Source: a virus. From it: a stretch of 21,712 nt of DNA. The stretch spans positions 1-21,712 of the IMG/VR virus record IMGVR_UViG_3300046484_000039. One strand, 5' to 3'. The notes beneath the pieces were generated by a model. That model ran no database searches. It was given only the letters and a program-made list of their open reading frames with translations, and had not been told where the DNA came from. The translations under genes were made by a program, and so were the position numbers. Every line of letters begins with the position of its first letter. The first letter of the stretch is position 1. This document shows, one piece after another, positions 20,254 through 21,712 of the stretch.

Positions 20254-20796
20254 TTATATCGCTTTGTTGTTAATTATTGCATATTGATAACTACACCATG
20301 CCCACTTTCCCTGTTTATTATACACTTCTTTAGCTGCTTTTATGTTGTTGTCAGGGTTTTTTAGCCATTCACAAGCATATCCGTGTACTGAATTTATTTG
20401 AAATATTCCACAATCTTTAGTTCCATTTGAATTTACATGAACAGCATCCGGTTTTAGATGTGATTCTGCTATGGCTATTTTAATCATATCTGGGTCATTT
20501 GGAAATGCTTTATTAATTTTCTCTCTAATTCCCTGGTCAGGAGAGGGTTTCCCCTCCCCAACGCTAGATAAATCTTGCGTACTGACTTCGGGCTCACCAG
20601 ATGCAGCAGCCTCAACCACCACACGGTTGTTTATATTATATTCATTTCTTGCTATTAACTGACCATAAATGTTCTGTGCTTCCGAGAACACTATTGTTAT
20701 AAGCAATATTAGGAGTATATACTGCAAAACTCTATCTATGTGAGTATCCCTATATTGCCTTATTTGAGCGTGTTTTAACTTCCAATAGAAGTTCAT
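20254..20796 (-). CDS. Membrane-anchored lysozyme-like lytic transglycosylase
   Basis: 180 residues. A basic N-terminus is followed by one membrane span (about 22-39, RVLQYILLILLITIVFSE), a Ser/Glu/Pro-rich linker (about 60-95), and a C-terminal SLT/lysozyme-type domain. The motif IAIAESHLKPDAV holds the likely catalytic Glu111, followed by the family pattern NGTKDCGIFQIN (124-135) and the late NPDNNIKAAKEVYN helix. It would cut peptidoglycan outside the membrane while anchored to it, for lysis or for genome entry. Cys129, Cys142 and Cys168 may form a disulfide. It has its own strong promoter and one of the few Shine-Dalgarno-like leaders (GAGG). Short length of the domain (about 85 residues) is near the minimum for the fold. 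Confidence 0.82.
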   Translation of the reverse strand: MNFYWKLKHAQIRQYRDTHIDRVLQYILLILLITIVFSEAQNIYGQLIARNEYNINNRVVVEAAASGEPEVSTQDLSSVGEGKPSPDQGIREKINKAFPNDPDMIKIAIAESHLKPDAVHVNSNGTKDCGIFQINSVHGYACEWLKNPDNNIKAAKEVYNKQGKWAWCSYQYAIINNKAI

Positions 20797-20840
20797 TTGT
20801 TTGAATCCTCACCCGCTTGATAATTACTTATTACCTATTA

Positions 20841-20869
20841 AGTATACACCCAAATTACACATTTGTCAA
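20841..20869 (-). promoter_or_regulatory. Sigma-70 promoter for the lysozyme-like gene
   Basis: On the minus strand TTGACA (20864-20869), 17-bp spacer, TATACT (20841-20846). The spacer ends TGGGTG as in the rightward promoter at 18838, and both start with ACTTGACAA. It overlaps the last codons of the upstream gene, so transcription can begin separately for lysis. Confidence 0.75.
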
Positions 20870-21175
20870 GTCTATTTCCTTACAATCCATGCCTGATTTT
20901 ATTTTTCCCCAGCCATGTACAACTATTCTTATTCCAGATTTTTTTACAATTTCATAGTTTTCATTTTCTAAAATCTTTTTTACTCTAGTGGAAAAGTTTA
21001 CCCTGCTAGTTGACTGAACTCCCAAAATTTCATTTTCTTTTATTGCTAAAATATCTATAAATCCAAATAAATCTTTTCTTATAAAGCATTTTGGAATAAC
21101 TTTTTCTACTATACCACATAAATATCCTTCCTTTCTTAATTTTGCTAAACTTCTTTGTGTTGGTGAAACTGGCAT
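20855..21175 (-). CDS. PD-(D/E)XK-like nuclease-fold protein
   Basis: 106 residues. The core RKDLFGFIDILAIKENEILG followed by VQSTS (54-58) matches a nuclease-fold family common in phages (VEKW...R-DLFGF-D-LAI ... VQ-T). D41 would be the metal-binding aspartate, Glu24 the helix acid, and the usual E-x-K is replaced by Q54-S-T56. The end (VNFSTRVKKILE) gives the basic helix. It could process DNA ends or junctions, or the Q variant may alter activity. It overlaps the upstream HNH-like gene by 31 bp. Its last codons contain the lysozyme promoter's -35. Confidence 0.6.
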   Translation of the reverse strand: MPVSPTQRSLAKLRKEGYLCGIVEKVIPKCFIRKDLFGFIDILAIKENEILGVQSTSRVNFSTRVKKILENENYEIVKKSGIRIVVHGWGKIKSGMDCKEIDLTNV

Positions 21176-21474
21176 CTTTTTGGTCTTAATTTGTTAAAGA
21201 TAGCATTTTTTTCTTTTTCAGTAGTTTTACTCCGGTCATCTAATATGCTATGACAGTTCTGACAACCAAGCAACGTCTCATCAAATGCTCCTAAACGCTC
21301 AAAATTGCCCCTGTACGCATCTCTACGCTCTTTATGGCAGAAAGATAGCATATAATCTCCCAAACACCCTGGGAAGCCTAATTCACACCTTGTAATACCA
21401 TAGTCATTATAAATCCACTTCAGGGTTTTATTTGCCTCTAAATTTATTTTTCCTATTTTTCCCATTTGTTTCAT
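21145..21474 (-). CDS. HNH-like zinc-binding protein
   Basis: 109 residues. Two Cys pairs frame a histidine-rich core: C30 and C37 (RCELGFPGC), SFCHKERR with H47, and GCQNCHSILDDR (C71, C74, H75). The order Cys-x6-Cys, H, then C-x2-C-H with a following KLRP end fits an HNH nuclease fold of the small phage recombination type. The canonical double-His is not obvious, so catalytic activity is uncertain. It is co-transcribed with a PD-(D/E)XK-like gene, which suggests a DNA-processing pair. Its start overlaps the stop of the membrane-protein gene (ATGA). Confidence 0.6.
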   Translation of the reverse strand: MKQMGKIGKINLEANKTLKWIYNDYGITRCELGFPGCLGDYMLSFCHKERRDAYRGNFERLGAFDETLLGCQNCHSILDDRSKTTEKEKNAIFNKLRPKRCQFHQHKEV

Positions 21475-21641
21475 GATTTTCTTATTTCATTAAAAATTTC
21501 TGCCATAAACCATAGTACACAACCATAAACTGCTAGAACTATTAGAAATGTTATACCAGTTTCTTTTAGCATTACATTTATTAAAGTCCAGCTAAATAAG
21601 AATATTAGTATAAACCATAAACAGAACCATAGTGTTTTCAT
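21471..21641 (-). CDS. Two-helix small membrane protein, holin-like
   Basis: 56 residues with two hydrophobic spans: LWFCLWFILIFLFSWTLI (about 4-21) and ITFLIVLAVYGCVLWFMAEI (about 30-49), a short loop (NVMLKETG) and a basic end (NEIRKS). Its TGA overlaps the following ATG (ATGA), so translation is coupled to the HNH-like gene. The start follows an ATAACT-type leader. Two-span topology with short tails would fit a class II holin, and a lysozyme-like gene is about 700 bp away, but other small membrane proteins look the same. Confidence 0.6.
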   Translation of the reverse strand: MKTLWFCLWFILIFLFSWTLINVMLKETGITFLIVLAVYGCVLWFMAEIFNEIRKS

Positions 21642-21662
21642 ATAGTTATTTAATTTAAAGAG

Positions 21663-21712
21663 TTAGAGTTTCTTTTTCTTTATAAATTTATCGCTATCGT
21701 CAAAGAATTTAT
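21663..21712 (-). CDS. C-terminal end of an upstream gene (partial)
   Basis: An open frame enters from the right edge reading KFFDDSDKFIKKKKL and stops with TAA at 21663-21665. A charged Lys-rich end followed by an A/T-rich gap and the next ATG fits the operon style here. Too short to name. Confidence 0.35.
   Translation of the reverse strand, partial: KFFDDSDKFIKKKKL

Noticed and set aside
1-21712. tRNA genes, integrase or attachment site
   Set aside because: No cloverleaf-like segment or recombinase motifs were seen on reading; a covariance-model search would be decisive.

Overview
This window is a piece of an AT-rich tailed double-stranded DNA phage genome (Caudoviricetes), most likely from an uncultivated host. 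The evidence is a complete packaging and head module on the minus strand: small terminase, large terminase, portal, scaffold-like protein, decoration-like protein and HK97-fold major capsid protein. No integrase, repressor, replication protein, tape measure or tail sheath gene is visible, so lifestyle and tail type are open. The short connector-like module with a fibre-like gene and no tape measure would fit a podovirus-like virion, but the rest of the genome is unseen.

Layout. A divergent control region lies at about 18780-18980. Two near-consensus sigma-70 promoters point away from each other across a perfect DnaA box. The leftward promoter reads a small membrane protein, the small terminase, a repeat-studded spacer, a zinc-ribbon protein, the large terminase, portal, four small basic or hypothetical proteins, scaffold, decoration protein and major capsid protein (18730 down to 11018). 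A free-standing HNH endonuclease follows, then five virion-like genes (10297-7347), including a serine-rich protein and a connector-like protein. After a long hairpin comes a block of four glycosyltransferases and three methyltransferase-type proteins, one fused to a NodB-type deacetylase (7252-1042). A fibre-like gene follows (1040-15). The rightward promoter reads a structured leader, a 27-residue leader peptide and three small early-type genes (19004-20076), ending at a good intrinsic terminator. Convergent to these, on the minus strand, are a membrane-anchored lysozyme-like enzyme with its own promoter, a PD-(D/E)XK-like protein, an HNH-like protein and a two-helix membrane protein (20254-21641).

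How it fits together. The terminase, portal and scaffold genes build and fill the head. The glycan and methyl-transfer block sits inside the structural transcription unit, between connector-like and fibre-like genes. I infer that it decorates virion proteins or makes a glycan used at the particle or host surface. The serine/threonine-rich tail encoded at 9574-10056 is an attractive but unproven acceptor.

Host. Almost no gene has a Shine-Dalgarno sequence. Instead many starts follow A/T-rich leaders, often ending AACT directly before ATG. This suggests a host that initiates translation largely without Shine-Dalgarno pairing, for example Bacteroidota or Patescibacteria. The TTGACA/TATAAT promoters are unlike the usual Bacteroidota promoter, which weakly favours another group. 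TGA is used as a stop, so the standard bacterial code fits.
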